Positions 37,358 to 47,405 of a stretch of DNA of 64,000 nt are shown in pieces (within the stretch, counting starts at the first letter, position 1; every line of letters begins with the position of its first letter). Under the pieces are notes generated by a model. The model searched no databases and was not told the DNA's origin. It worked only from the letters and a program-made list of their open reading frames with translations. The position numbers and the translations under genes were made by a program. Source of the DNA: Cognatitamlana onchidii (GTDB lineage: Bacteria > Bacteroidota > Bacteroidia > Flavobacteriales > Flavobacteriaceae); NCBI RefSeq assembly GCF_004804355.1, contig NZ_SRWZ01000002.1, positions 588,431 through 652,430 of the forward strand, read 5' to 3'.

Positions 37358-38065
37358 TCAATAGGAGCTTTTAATATCTGTAATTTCCATGCCAAAGAAC
37401 AAGAATTTATGAAATGTTGGAAGTTGAACACCGGTTTCGGTAGTAGTCCAATCAGTCCATGAGGCTTCCAGACCGTCTATGGGAAGTTGAGAGGTCCACA
37501 TTTTAAACGATTTAGGTTTAAAGTTTTCATCTAGTAACCATAAAAAAGAATCTCCAGTTTTATAAGTAACCAGAAGATTACGTCCACTATTTAATGTGCT
37601 AACCGTTTTTCGTATGGTTCCCTTATCAAAAACCATGTACGGCGCTAATACCCAAAAGGCGTCATTTGCGAAGTAGTTAAAGGCTTTTTCAATAAGATCT
37701 TTAGCCATGTCACTTTCATTTTTAAAGCTGTGTATATATACCTTACTATGGTTAATGTCTTTCAAATCTAAAACCACTTTATTAGCACCCCAATATACTG
37801 TGCAAACACTATCTTTTTTGTTAAGTTCATAGTGCCTTCTTTTTTTAAAGGTCCATTCTAGATTTGGAGTGGTTTTAAAAGCTGTGTAATCTAAGCTTTG
37901 TAGCATTTTTAGGGCTATGTTATCAGCCTCGGCACCGGCATTACCTTCTGGAAGCTTTTCATTGTATTTAAAATAGAAAAAACCAAATAAAAGGATACTG
38001 GGTAGAGTGCAAAATATAATTATCCCACTAATGATTTTAAGTGTTTTTTTTGATTCTTTTTTCAT
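37358..38065 (-). CDS. Uncharacterised membrane-anchored protein
   Basis: A 235-residue protein with a short basic start (MKKESKKTLK), one membrane span at about 10-30 and the rest probably periplasmic, with a Trp-rich, beta-rich pattern. The segment FANDAFWVLAPYMVFDKGTI followed by SGRNLLVTYKTGDSFLWLLD resembles outer-membrane lipoprotein carrier-like folds, but this is weak. It lies 63 bp downstream of the gamma-glutamyltransferase stop on the same strand and may be in the same transcript. No family name assigned. Confidence 0.7.
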   Translation of the reverse strand: MKKESKKTLKIISGIIIFCTLPSILLFGFFYFKYNEKLPEGNAGAEADNIALKMLQSLDYTAFKTTPNLEWTFKKRRHYELNKKDSVCTVYWGANKVVLDLKDINHSKVYIHSFKNESDMAKDLIEKAFNYFANDAFWVLAPYMVFDKGTIRKTVSTLNSGRNLLVTYKTGDSFLWLLDENFKPKSFKMWTSQLPIDGLEASWTDWTTTETGVQLPTFHKFLFFGMEITDIKSSY

Positions 38066-38128
38066 GCGTTTTTTGGGACCGTAGGGTTCTAAGTTATTAA
38101 ATATGTGGTTTTATTAAAAAGAAAACCA

Positions 38129-39814
38129 TTAAAAACCGACAGCCGTATCATCCCCTCGGTGATCGGCACCTCCTTCATACCGTTTATCTTGTAATACAAG
38201 TATTCCGTCTACCTTTCCAATAATGGGACTGTCCTTTTGGTTAGTCTTATAACCTTTGTCGTTAAGATCGTTAATCAATCTTTTATTAAAAGCGTTGGGT
38301 TCCATTCTAATTTCATCTGGTAGCCATTGATGATGAAACCGCGGAGCATCTACGGCTTCTTGCATACTCATTTTATATTCATGAACGTTCAATATTGTTT
38401 GTAATACAGAAGTAATAATAGTGGAGCCTCCAGGTGTACCTAAGGTCATGTATAGAGCTCCTTGTTTTTCAATAATAGTAGGAGTCATAGAACTTAGCAT
38501 GCGCTTTTCTGGAGCAATACTATTGGCTTCAGCTCCTAGGAGCCCAAACATGTTTGGACTACCCGGTTTGCTACTAAAGTCGTCCATTTCATTATTTAAA
38601 AAGAAACCAAGTTCTTTACAATACAATTTAGAACCATAGGCGCCATTTAAAGTAGTAGTAGCTGCAATGGCGTTTCCAAAGCGATCAATTATAGAATAGT
38701 GGGTGGTTTCATCACTTTCTATAAAATCTATGGTGCCGTGCTCTAAATCTGAGGATAGTGTGGGTTTGTTAAACGAAAAACTTTGCATTCTTTGTTTGGC
38801 GTAATCTTCACTTATAAGATTTTTTATAGGGATTTCCACGAAGTCTGGATCTCCTAAAAAAAAGCTTCTGTCTGCATAAGCTCTGCGTTCGGCTTCTGTA
38901 ATAACTTGAATGCTTTTTAAGGAATTATGCCCATATTCATGAATTGGGAAAGGTTCTATCATTTTCATTATTTGAGCTAGACAGATGCCGCCACTTGCCG
39001 GAGGCGACATAGAAATTATCTTTAAATCATCATAATTAAAAATTATGGGAGATCGCCATATGGCCTTGTATTTGGCTAAATCCTCTTGCGAAATAATACC
39101 ACCATTACTTTGTATGAAACTAGAAAGTAATTTGGCGGTTTTTCCTTTGTAAAATCCATCTTTTCCATACATTGAAATGCGTTCCAATGTTTTTGCCAGT
39201 TCTGGATATTTAATAGTATCGTTAGTTTTCCATGGTCTATTGAACTTTATGGAATCCTTATTAGTTTTAAGGAAAAGTGGTTGGTATTTTTTTATTCGAT
39301 CTTCTTGCTTTTGAGTAACAACCACACCTTTATAAGCTAATTCAATAACTGGTCTAAGTATGACATTTATAGGTAAGGATCCGAATTTTTCATGTATAGC
39401 AAACATACCTGCTACCGTTCCTGGAACACCTACTGCCAAGGCGCCCAAGGTGCTTTTTTCAGGAATCACATTACCAATGCTATCTAAATACATGTTTTTT
39501 GTGGCTGCTATTGGTGCTTTTTCTCTATAATCAATCGCTCCAATGTCACCACTATTTGTTCTGTAAACCATAAAGCCGCCGCCTCCAAGGTTTCCTGCGT
39601 ATGGATAGGCAACTGCTAGCGCAAATTCTGTTGCTATCATTGCATCAAACACATTACCGCCTTTTTTTAGGATATCACTGCCTATTTGAGAGGCTTCGAC
39701 TCTTGCCGAAACCACCATGGCATGTTTGGCTATTAAACCTACTTTTCTTAGAGCTTTGTCTTGATCTTTACATGCAATTAGGAATAGGAAAATGTAGAAT
39801 ATGGAGTATTTCAA
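38129..39814 (-). CDS. ggt: Gamma-glutamyltransferase
   Basis: A 561-residue N-terminal-nucleophile hydrolase made as a precursor and self-cleaved. The catalytic threonine lies in DETTHYSI (near residue 367), followed by DRFGNAIAATTTLNGAYGS, the FLNNEMDDFSSKPG segment, LSSMTPTII and GTPGGSTI. It transfers or hydrolyses gamma-glutamyl groups of glutathione-like compounds in the envelope. The start is a TTG at 39814, supported because it gives a perfect lipoprotein signal (FLFLIAC, Cys15) and there is no ATG close by. The TTG overlaps the TGA of the upstream ACP phosphodiesterase gene as TTGA, so translation is coupled. Confidence 0.93.
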   Translation of the reverse strand: MKYSIFYIFLFLIACKDQDKALRKVGLIAKHAMVVSARVEASQIGSDILKKGGNVFDAMIATEFALAVAYPYAGNLGGGGFMVYRTNSGDIGAIDYREKAPIAATKNMYLDSIGNVIPEKSTLGALAVGVPGTVAGMFAIHEKFGSLPINVILRPVIELAYKGVVVTQKQEDRIKKYQPLFLKTNKDSIKFNRPWKTNDTIKYPELAKTLERISMYGKDGFYKGKTAKLLSSFIQSNGGIISQEDLAKYKAIWRSPIIFNYDDLKIISMSPPASGGICLAQIMKMIEPFPIHEYGHNSLKSIQVITEAERRAYADRSFFLGDPDFVEIPIKNLISEDYAKQRMQSFSFNKPTLSSDLEHGTIDFIESDETTHYSIIDRFGNAIAATTTLNGAYGSKLYCKELGFFLNNEMDDFSSKPGSPNMFGLLGAEANSIAPEKRMLSSMTPTIIEKQGALYMTLGTPGGSTIITSVLQTILNVHEYKMSMQEAVDAPRFHHQWLPDEIRMEPNAFNKRLINDLNDKGYKTNQKDSPIIGKVDGILVLQDKRYEGGADHRGDDTAVGF

Positions 39815-40410
39815 GCGTATTGCGTATTAAGTTCAATAAGTTTGTTTTTTGATGACACTATTAATTCGTCAAAAAATAAGGAAAATTCATTTTCAAACTC
39901 ATTATAAAACGCTTTAAGTTCTTCAACAGCTTCGTTCATAGCTGATCTATTTTGTGTTCTCCTATTCATACCATCAAGTACTTTAGCAATACCTTTTATA
40001 GAGGCATAGCTTAAAAGCCAATTATCTGCAAGCATATAAGGTATCATTTTTTGAATTCTATTAGGAAGCAAATGATAATGTGTCTCAAGTGAGTCATAAA
40101 AAGCATTGGTGTAAGATTTGAGTGTTGTTTTGGAGTATTTTTCCCAATTTTTAGCTAAAAAATGGTCGTATAAAATATCCACAATAATGCCTGAGTAATG
40201 GCCATATTTACTATGTAATCGTTTTGTGCTTTTTCTTACTGTTTTATGAGCATCGGTGAAAGTGTCAATATGCCTATGTAATAAAATACCAATTTGAATA
40301 TCCTTAGGGTAGTTTTTATAACTCTTTCCTTTAATACCATCGGCAATAAAATTTCCAATAGTTACCAAATCATTATCACCAGAAAGATAAATATGGGCCA
40401 AGTAGTTCAT
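39811..40410 (-). CDS. Acyl carrier protein phosphodiesterase
   Basis: A 199-residue cytoplasmic protein with the AcpH-family pattern: MNYLAHIYLSG at the start, GNFIADGIKGK, HRHIDTFTDAH and DILYDHFLAKNW, carrying the His and Asp residues expected to bind metal. Family knowledge: it removes the 4'-phosphopantetheine arm from ACP. It overlaps the gamma-glutamyltransferase start by four bases, a link between two functions with no obvious metabolic tie. It is divergent from glmM. Confidence 0.92.
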   Translation of the reverse strand: MNYLAHIYLSGDNDLVTIGNFIADGIKGKSYKNYPKDIQIGILLHRHIDTFTDAHKTVRKSTKRLHSKYGHYSGIIVDILYDHFLAKNWEKYSKTTLKSYTNAFYDSLETHYHLLPNRIQKMIPYMLADNWLLSYASIKGIAKVLDGMNRRTQNRSAMNEAVEELKAFYNEFENEFSLFFDELIVSSKNKLIELNTQYA

Positions 40411-40457
40411 TTGTGAAATTTACAAAATCCCTTTCAAGAAATCCGATTTTGAAACAT

Positions 40458-40465
40458 TATATTTG
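40458..40465 (+). promoter_or_regulatory. -7 box of glmM
   Basis: TATATTTG, an exact TAnnTTTG match, 21 nt before the chosen ATG. It overlaps the in-frame TTG at 40463, which argues against that TTG as the start. Confidence 0.6.
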
Positions 40466-40486
40466 CTCGATAAAAGAAACAATATT

Positions 40487-41875
40487 ATGACTTTGATAAA
40501 ATCTATTTCGGGAATAAGAGGGACCATTGGGGGACAAGTAGGCGAAAATCTTACGCCTATAGATGCTGTTAAGTTTGCATCAGCTTATGGGGTGTGGTTA
40601 AAGCAGCAACGTCAAAAAGACCAGTATAAGGTGGTGGTTGGCAGAGATGCCAGAATTTCTGGTAAAATGATACAGAATTTAGTAATGAATACCTTGATAG
40701 GGCTTGGTATTGATGTTATAGATGTAGGTCTTTCCACTACGCCAACCGTTGAAGTTGCGGTTCCTATGGAGCGTGCAGATGGTGGGATTATTCTAACTGC
40801 AAGCCATAACCCGAAGCAATGGAATGCTTTAAAACTTTTAAACGCCCAAGGAGAATTTTTAGATGCTGTTGAAGGTGGGAAAATTTTAGATATCGCAGAA
40901 GGTGATACTATGAATTTTGCTGACGTAGATAGTTTAGGGAAAATAACGAAGAACAAGGCTTATATCGATTTGCATATTATTGAAGTTCTAGATTTAGATG
41001 TAGTTACTGTTAAGGCTATTGAAGAAGAACGTTTTAAAGTGGTTGTTGATGGCGTGAATTCTACTGGAGGTATAGCTATTCCGTTATTGCTTGAACGCCT
41101 CGGCGTAGATGTTGTAAAAATACATTGCGAGCCTAATGGTCATTTTCCTCATAATCCAGAGCCTTTAAAAGAACATTTAACAGACCTTTCGGATGCAGTT
41201 AAAAAACACAATGCGGATTTTGGAATTGTGGTAGACCCAGATGTAGATCGTTTAGCATTCATGGATGAAAATGGAGATATGTTTGGAGAGGAATATACAT
41301 TGGTTGCCTGTGCCGACTATGTATTGAGTAAAACCCCTGGGAATACCGTGAGCAATATGAGTTCTACAAGGGCTTTAAGAGATGTTACCGAAAAACATGG
41401 CGGTATGTACGAGGCCAGTGCTGTAGGAGAAGTAAATGTGGTTAAACTGATGAAGAAAAACAAGGTCGTTATTGGTGGAGAAGGTAATGGGGGTATTATT
41501 TATCCAGAAGCGCATTATGGACGGGATGCCTTAGTTGGAGTAGCCTTGTTTTTAAGTTTATTGGCAGACAAAAAAATGAAAGTTAGCGAGCTTAGAAAAA
41601 CATACCCAAGTTATTATATGGGTAAAAAGAAAATAGAATTAACGCCAGATTTAGATGTCGATGCTATCCTAAAAGGCATAGAAGCACGGTATCAAAATGA
41701 AGAATTAACCACTATTGATGGTGTTAAAATAGATTTCTCAGATAGTTGGGTGCATTTGCGTAAAAGTAATACAGAGCCCATAATTAGAATTTATACTGAA
41801 GCCAGGTCGCAAGACGAAGCGGATGCCCTCGGAAATAGATTCATAAAAGAATTAGAAGCTTTAGCAGAAGCTTAG
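40487..41875 (+). CDS. glmM: Phosphoglucosamine mutase
   Basis: The start at ATG 40487 (MTLIKSISGIRGTIGG) lies just after the promoter and gives 462 residues, normal for the Bacteroidota enzyme. The phosphoserine loop is TASHNP (S106), the metal loop DPDVDRLAF, the sugar loop GGEGNGGI and the C-terminal phosphate loop RKSNTEPIIRIYTEA. It interconverts glucosamine 6- and 1-phosphate on the way to UDP-GlcNAc for peptidoglycan and LPS. A phosphomannomutase activity cannot be ruled out. Single gene; the next gene is convergent 3 bp away. Confidence 0.9.
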   Translation: MTLIKSISGIRGTIGGQVGENLTPIDAVKFASAYGVWLKQQRQKDQYKVVVGRDARISGKMIQNLVMNTLIGLGIDVIDVGLSTTPTVEVAVPMERADGGIILTASHNPKQWNALKLLNAQGEFLDAVEGGKILDIAEGDTMNFADVDSLGKITKNKAYIDLHIIEVLDLDVVTVKAIEEERFKVVVDGVNSTGGIAIPLLLERLGVDVVKIHCEPNGHFPHNPEPLKEHLTDLSDAVKKHNADFGIVVDPDVDRLAFMDENGDMFGEEYTLVACADYVLSKTPGNTVSNMSSTRALRDVTEKHGGMYEASAVGEVNVVKLMKKNKVVIGGEGNGGIIYPEAHYGRDALVGVALFLSLLADKKMKVSELRKTYPSYYMGKKKIELTPDLDVDAILKGIEARYQNEELTTIDGVKIDFSDSWVHLRKSNTEPIIRIYTEARSQDEADALGNRFIKELEALAEA

Positions 41876-41878
41876 CAA

Positions 41879-42769
41879 TTATTTAAATTTTTCAGGAACA
41901 TTATTTCTGTGTTTCCAGCGTTTATGTGTCCATAAATAAAACTCTGGAGCTTCATGAATTTGTTCTTCAACACGTTTTAAAGAAATATCTGTAATATCAA
42001 AATTATCGAACTCGTTAGGGTTTTTTATAATATCAGTAAACGTGGCTTCATAATAGCCACGTTTTACTTTTTTAACTTTTAAAAACAGTGTGGTCATGTC
42101 TAGTCGTTTCGCCAAAATTTCTGCGCCTACATGAACCGGTACTTTTATTCCCATGAATTCTTTCCAATATATCGCTTTGTCTAGTTTTGGCGACTGGTCG
42201 AAAACAAAACCGTTAAAGGTTAATTCCTTATTTCTTTTAGCTTTTATAAGCGTTGGGAATGTTTCCTTCGTGGTAATTAAATAGCTGTTATATCTGGCTC
42301 GAATCCGTTTTACTAGCCTATCAAAATACTTGTTACTAAGCTGTTTGTAAACAGCATAACCTATATAATTTACATGTTTTTGTAGTATAAAGATCCACTC
42401 CCAGCTACCATAGTGGCCCATCATAAGTACTACACTGCGTTTTTCTTTTTCCAACTCATGTAAGTCGTCTAGGTTGGTAAATGCATATCTTTTTATGATT
42501 TCCTTCTCAGAAACTGTAATTGATTTGATGGATTCAACCAACATATCGCATAGGTGATGATAGAATTTTTTTCTTAAAACAGCTATTTCTTTGTCTGTTT
42601 TATTCGGTAACGTCATTTTCATATTGTTTGTAACGACTTTTTTTCTGTAACCAAAAATGCGATATACAAATATGTAAGCGATGTCAGATAGGGCGTATAG
42701 TACTCTAAAGGGAAGTAAAGAAATTAGCCATAAAAATGGATAAACTATGATATAAGCTAGAAATTGCAT
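41879..42769 (-). CDS. Lipid A acyltransferase (LpxL/HtrB family)
   Basis: A 296-residue inner-membrane enzyme. The N-terminal hydrophobic stretch (about 1-40) anchors it and the catalytic HX4E motif is in GHYGSWEW (H119, E124). The later TFNGFVFDQSPK and the VGAEILAKRLDMTTLFLKV segment fit the family. It adds a secondary acyl chain to lipid A precursor using acyl-ACP. Convergent with glmM, the other envelope precursor gene, and divergent from the rhomboid gene. Confidence 0.92.
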   Translation of the reverse strand: MQFLAYIIVYPFLWLISLLPFRVLYALSDIAYIFVYRIFGYRKKVVTNNMKMTLPNKTDKEIAVLRKKFYHHLCDMLVESIKSITVSEKEIIKRYAFTNLDDLHELEKEKRSVVLMMGHYGSWEWIFILQKHVNYIGYAVYKQLSNKYFDRLVKRIRARYNSYLITTKETFPTLIKAKRNKELTFNGFVFDQSPKLDKAIYWKEFMGIKVPVHVGAEILAKRLDMTTLFLKVKKVKRGYYEATFTDIIKNPNEFDNFDITDISLKRVEEQIHEAPEFYLWTHKRWKHRNNVPEKFK

Positions 42770-42779
42770 TAATTAATTT

Positions 42780-42787
42780 TAGATTTG
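42780..42787 (+). promoter_or_regulatory. -7 box of the rhomboid gene
   Basis: TAGATTTG, an exact TAnnTTTG match, 40 nt before the rhomboid ATG. It points toward the minus-strand box at 42794-42801 only 6 nt away. No clear -33 element. Confidence 0.45.
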
Positions 42788-42793
42788 TAAGAG

Positions 42794-42801
42794 CAAATAT
42801 A
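42794..42801 (-). promoter_or_regulatory. -7 box of the lipid A acyltransferase gene
   Basis: Minus-strand TATATTTG, an exact TAnnTTTG match, 24 nt before the acyltransferase ATG. It faces the rhomboid box at 42780-42787. No clear -33 element. Confidence 0.45.
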
Positions 42802-42827
42802 TACTAATTTCAAACTTAATTTCCTAA

Positions 42828-43478
42828 ATGGGCAATTTAGAATTAATTACAGGAATATTAATAGCTGCTAATGTTATTATATCCTACAAAGGCTTTAATG
42901 ACTATAGTTTTTTTGATAAATACAAGTTTCATGTAGGAGCTGTAAGGGGAGGGGAGCAAATAAGGATGTTTAGTTCAGGCTTTTTACATGCCGATGTTCA
43001 ACACTTATTGTTCAATATGCTTACACTTTATTTTTTTGCCGATGTAGTGATTTCTTTATTGAGCCCTATTCAGTTTTTAATTGTTTATGTTGGAAGTTTA
43101 ATGCTAGGTAGTTTGCTGTCGCTTTATTTTCATAAAAACGAATATAATTACAGTGCTGTAGGAGCTAGTGGTGCTGTAAGTGGAGTTATATATTCAGCTA
43201 TTCTATTGCAGCCAGGAATGAATTTGTACCTATTTTTTATTCCAATACCCATTCCTGCTTACCTTTTTGGTATTGGTTATTTGTTGTATTCTATTTATGG
43301 TATGAAAAATAGGATTGGAAATATTGGTCATGATGCTCATTTTGGAGGTGCCATAGGTGGTTACATTATTACATTAATCTTGTCGCCAGGGTTGTTTGAA
43401 ACCAACTTGTTGATGATTATATTGTTGGCTGTTCCTATTTTTATTTTATTTCTCTTAAAAAGAATGGGTAAAATTTAA
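42828..43478 (+). CDS. Rhomboid family intramembrane serine protease
   Basis: A 216-residue membrane protein with six likely spans. The catalytic serine is in GASGAVSG (S114) and the histidine in GHDAHFGG (H171), the Ser-His dyad of rhomboids, with an HxxxN-like HLLFNML segment in the second span. It cleaves membrane proteins within or close to the lipid bilayer; the substrate is unknown. Single gene between the divergent acyltransferase and lon. Confidence 0.92.
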   Translation: MGNLELITGILIAANVIISYKGFNDYSFFDKYKFHVGAVRGGEQIRMFSSGFLHADVQHLLFNMLTLYFFADVVISLLSPIQFLIVYVGSLMLGSLLSLYFHKNEYNYSAVGASGAVSGVIYSAILLQPGMNLYLFFIPIPIPAYLFGIGYLLYSIYGMKNRIGNIGHDAHFGGAIGGYIITLILSPGLFETNLLMIILLAVPIFILFLLKRMGKI

Positions 43479-43759
43479 TTGGTTTTTGTTTTCTTGATGT
43501 TGCCTTTATTTCTTTGATCGTTCTGCGAAATACTATATTAATGTCGGACTTTGTTTTTTAAAAGATAGCAGCATACTTATTTAAATATCTTAGGAAGTAT
43601 ATTTCATTATTTAGTTTTAATAATGGCACAACTATTGGATTTATAATAGCAAGAAACGAGTTTAAAGGCTTGTATAGCTCTATTTACGAAAGAGTTTATA
43701 GTTTTTTTTAAAATTTAAAAATCTAGTTAGATCTGTATGAATGACAGATTGACCTAAAT

Positions 43760-46216
43760 ATGCTTATGAAAAAATCAAAATTTACAACTCTTGACAGTTT
43801 GTCACTTCAAGAATTTGATGAAAATGCAGAATTAATTCCGTTAATGACTCCTGAAGATGAGGAGGCCATTAACAATGAGGAATTACCGGAAACTTTACCT
43901 ATTTTATCATTAAGGAATACTGTTTTATTTCCAGGTGTTGTTATCCCTATAACGGCGGGTAGAGATGCCTCGATAAAACTAATTAATGACGCTAATAAAG
44001 GAGGTAAAGTAGTTGGCGTGGTTGCTCAAAAAGATGAGTCTGTTGAAAAACCAAAGGCCAAGGATATTCATGAGACGGGTACCGTAGCAAGAATATTAAG
44101 AGTCTTAAAGATGCCTGATGGAAATGTAACAGTTATCATTCAAGGTAAAAAGCGCTTTAAGGTGGCAGAAGTATTAACTGAAACACCTTATATAAATGCT
44201 ACAATTCGCGATATTCCAGAGGCTAAACCTGCGGTTAAAAACAAGGAGTTTTCTGCTATAATTGATTCTATTAAAGATTTAGCTTTAGAGATAATAAAAG
44301 AGAGTCCCAATATTCCAAGTGAGGCATCATTTGCTATCAAGAATATTGAAAGCAATTCTTTTCTAGTGAATTTCGTATCCTCTAATATGAATCTCTCTGT
44401 TTCAGAAAAACAAGAACTTTTAGAGATTGACGACTTAAAAAAACGTGCTTTAGCCACTTTAAAGTACATGAATGTTGAGTTTCAGAAATTGGAATTAAAG
44501 AACGACATTCAATCTAAAGTTCAAATGGACATGAGTCAGCAGCAGCGGGAGTACTTCTTGCATCAGCAGATGAAAACCATTCAAGAAGAATTAGGAGGGG
44601 TGAGTCATGACGAGGAGATTGATGAAATGAAAGCTAAAGCCAAAGAAAAGCTTTGGGATGAGAAAGTGGCTAAGCATTTTGATAAGGAAATAGCAAAAAT
44701 GCAACGCATGAATCCTCAAGTTGCAGAGTATTCAATACAACGAAATTATTTGGAGTTGTTTTTAGACCTGCCTTGGAACGAGTTTAGTGATGACAAGTTT
44801 GACTTAAAGCATGCCATGAAGATTTTAGACAGAGATCATTTTGGCTTAGAAGATGTTAAACGTAGAATTATAGAGTATTTAGCGGTGCTAAAACTACGCA
44901 ATGATATGAAATCCCCTATTCTGTGTTTATATGGTCCTCCAGGGGTTGGAAAAACGTCTTTAGGAAAATCTATTGCTGAGGCTCTAGGAAGGGAATATGT
45001 TAGAATATCACTAGGAGGATTGCGAGACGAAGCTGAAATTAGAGGGCATAGAAAAACTTATATTGGAGCTATGCCAGGTCGAATTATTCAAAGTTTAAAG
45101 AAAGCAGGAACGTCTAATCCTGTTTTTGTACTTGATGAAATAGATAAGTTGTCTAATTCGCATCAAGGAGATCCTTCATCTGCTATGTTGGAGGTTTTAG
45201 ACCCTGAGCAAAATAGCGAGTTTTATGATAACTTTTTAGAAATGGGTTACGACCTGTCTAAAGTTATGTTTGTGGCAACTTCAAATAGTTTAGCGACTAT
45301 CCAACCTGCATTGAGAGATCGTATGGAGATTATAAATGTAACAGGATATACCATTGAAGAAAAAGTAGAGATCGCCAAAAGACATTTATTGCCCAAGCAA
45401 TTGAAAGAGCATGGATTAACTGCAAAGGATTTAAAAATTGGTAAACCTCAATTAGAAAAAATTGTTGAAGGGTATACAAGAGAATCAGGTGTGCGTGGAC
45501 TTGAAAAACAAGTAGCAAAAATGGTTCGTTACGCTGCCAAGAATATTGCTATGGAAGAGGATTATAGTGTTAAGGTATCTAATGAAGATATTATTGAAAT
45601 TCTGGGAGGTCCGAAGCTTGAAAGAGATAAGTATGAAAATAATAATGTAGCCGGTGTAGTTACTGGTTTGGCTTGGACTCGCGTGGGGGGTGATATTTTA
45701 TTTATTGAATCTATTCTTTCTAAGGGGAAGGGAAATATGACTATTACTGGTAATTTAGGTAAAGTTATGAAAGAATCTGCAACGATAGCCATGGAGTACA
45801 TTAAGTCGAATGCAGACGAGCTAGGAATAGATATAGGTGTTTTTGAGAATTACAATGTTCATATACATGTACCAGAAGGCGCGACTCCTAAAGATGGTCC
45901 AAGTGCAGGTGTTACTATGTTAACATCATTAGTTTCGTTATTTACGCAACGAAAAGTGAAGAAAAGTTTAGCCATGACTGGCGAAATTACGCTACGAGGT
46001 AAGGTGCTTCCTGTTGGTGGTATTAAAGAAAAGATTTTAGCAGCAAAACGTGCTAAGATTAAAGAGATTTTATTGTGCGAGGATAATCGTCGTGATATAG
46101 AAGAAATAAAACCAGAATATTTAAAAGGATTGACTTTTCATTATGTAAGCGACATGATGGATGTAATTAAAATAGCAGTTACCAATCAAAAAGTTAAAAA
46201 CGCCAAGAAGATTTAA
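43760..46216 (+). CDS. lon: ATP-dependent Lon protease
   Basis: An 818-residue Lon with a substrate-binding LAN domain (about 45-245: [20 protein letters not shown]), a coiled-coil region, an AAA+ domain with Walker [10 protein letters not shown] (about 393) and Walker [11 protein letters not shown], and a protease domain with the catalytic serine in PKDGPSAGV (S715) and lysine in GGIKEK. It degrades damaged and regulatory proteins in the cytoplasm. The second ATG at 43766 is an equal alternative start. The 281-bp upstream region carries no TAnnTTTG box that I could find. A strong terminator follows, so it is a single-gene unit. Confidence 0.97.
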   Translation: MLMKKSKFTTLDSLSLQEFDENAELIPLMTPEDEEAINNEELPETLPILSLRNTVLFPGVVIPITAGRDASIKLINDANKGGKVVGVVAQKDESVEKPKAKDIHETGTVARILRVLKMPDGNVTVIIQGKKRFKVAEVLTETPYINATIRDIPEAKPAVKNKEFSAIIDSIKDLALEIIKESPNIPSEASFAIKNIESNSFLVNFVSSNMNLSVSEKQELLEIDDLKKRALATLKYMNVEFQKLELKNDIQSKVQMDMSQQQREYFLHQQMKTIQEELGGVSHDEEIDEMKAKAKEKLWDEKVAKHFDKEIAKMQRMNPQVAEYSIQRNYLELFLDLPWNEFSDDKFDLKHAMKILDRDHFGLEDVKRRIIEYLAVLKLRNDMKSPILCLYGPPGVGKTSLGKSIAEALGREYVRISLGGLRDEAEIRGHRKTYIGAMPGRIIQSLKKAGTSNPVFVLDEIDKLSNSHQGDPSSAMLEVLDPEQNSEFYDNFLEMGYDLSKVMFVATSNSLATIQPALRDRMEIINVTGYTIEEKVEIAKRHLLPKQLKEHGLTAKDLKIGKPQLEKIVEGYTRESGVRGLEKQVAKMVRYAAKNIAMEEDYSVKVSNEDIIEILGGPKLERDKYENNNVAGVVTGLAWTRVGGDILFIESILSKGKGNMTITGNLGKVMKESATIAMEYIKSNADELGIDIGVFENYNVHIHVPEGATPKDGPSAGVTMLTSLVSLFTQRKVKKSLAMTGEITLRGKVLPVGGIKEKILAAKRAKIKEILLCEDNRRDIEEIKPEYLKGLTFHYVSDMMDVIKIAVTNQKVKNAKKI

Positions 46217-46238
46217 AAGCTTTAATATTTTACAAATT

Positions 46239-46267
46239 AAACCTCGTAGTATTACGAGGTTTTTTTA
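46239..46267 (+). terminator. Rho-independent terminator of lon
   Basis: AAACCTCGTA (46239-46248) pairs with TACGAGGTTT around a 4-nt loop and is followed by a T-run to 46267. A strong, GC-containing hairpin 23 bp after lon. Confidence 0.88.
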
Positions 46268-46330
46268 TGACTAAAATAAATAGCTCATGCTACCGTTTTA
46301 AGATAGATTTATTTACTTTGCGCCGTAAAT

Positions 46331-47350
46331 ATGCTAAAAAAAATTGTCCCTGTTTGTTGTTTGTTAGTTGGTTCCTTTGCAATTGCTCAGGTTGGGGGAG
46401 AAACCACCTATCAATTTTTAAACTTGATTTCATCACCGCGCCAAGCTGCTTTGGGAGGAAAGGTGTTTACCAACGTAGATTACGATGTTACCCAAGCCAT
46501 TTTTAATCCGGCAACTATAAATGTTGAGATGGATAATCAATTAGCTGTTAACTATACAAGTTATTTGGGTGGGATAAGTTATGGTACAGCGGCATACGCA
46601 TATACAATAGATAGAAGGACACAAACGTTGCATGCTGGGGTAACTTATATTAATTACGGATCTTTTGATGGTTATGATGAAGATGGAAATTCAACAGGTA
46701 CATTTACTGGTAATGAAGCTGCGTTGTCTTTTGGTTATGCCTTACAAATTGGATATTCCGATTTTTATTTTGGCACCAATTTAAAATTAATTTCATCTAA
46801 GCTAGAACAATACAGTTCTATTGGTGCAGCCCTGGATTTAGGATTGATTTACATTGATGAAGATATAGATTTTAATGCAGCATTGGTAGTAAGAAACGTT
46901 GGTACACAGATTACTACTTATGCCGATCTTAATGAAAGGTTACCTTTTGAAATAGCTGTTGGTTTATCTCAAAAACTGGAAAATGTTCCGATTAGGTGGC
47001 ATGTTACTTTCGAAAATTTGCAGCAATGGCCGATAGCGGTTCCCAATCCGGCAAGAACAACAAGCGATTTGTCGGGTAATCAATCTAATGAAAAAATTGG
47101 GTTTCTAGGTCAAGTTATTAGACACACTATTGTTGGAGCAGAAATATTTCCTGATAGTGGTTTTAATATTAGGTTAGGATATAATTTTAGGAGAGGGGAA
47201 GATTTAAGAATTTTGGATCAGCGCAACTTTTCAGGTTTGTCTGCAGGACTATCTATAAAAATGAATAAAATGCGCTTTAGTTATACCCATGCTAAATATA
47301 CAAGCGCAGGAAACTCTAACTTCTTTGGTTTGCAAATAAACTTACAGTAA
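46331..47350 (+). CDS. porQ: Type IX secretion system protein PorQ
   Basis: A 339-residue exported protein: signal peptide ending GSFAIAQ, then GGETTYQFLNLISSPRQAALGG, the PorQ opening, and a beta-barrel-like remainder with FNPATIN, NEAALSFGYALQIGY and a closing SNFFGLQINL. Family knowledge: PorQ is an outer-membrane component that works with PorU and PorZ in attaching T9SS cargo. It is followed 55 bp later by cmk, an arrangement that I recall from other flavobacteria. A near-consensus TTACTTTG lies directly upstream, so the leader would be only a few nt. Confidence 0.9.
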   Translation: MLKKIVPVCCLLVGSFAIAQVGGETTYQFLNLISSPRQAALGGKVFTNVDYDVTQAIFNPATINVEMDNQLAVNYTSYLGGISYGTAAYAYTIDRRTQTLHAGVTYINYGSFDGYDEDGNSTGTFTGNEAALSFGYALQIGYSDFYFGTNLKLISSKLEQYSSIGAALDLGLIYIDEDIDFNAALVVRNVGTQITTYADLNERLPFEIAVGLSQKLENVPIRWHVTFENLQQWPIAVPNPARTTSDLSGNQSNEKIGFLGQVIRHTIVGAEIFPDSGFNIRLGYNFRRGEDLRILDQRNFSGLSAGLSIKMNKMRFSYTHAKYTSAGNSNFFGLQINLQ

Positions 47351-47405
47351 TATTTGCTTTTTGCTTCAGCTAGCATTGATTACTTTTACATTCTTTAATT
47401 CTATT

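Noticed and set aside
46267..46506. A 79-codon + strand frame overlapping the porQ start
   Set aside because: It overlaps the well-supported PorQ start in another frame and has no recognisable content.
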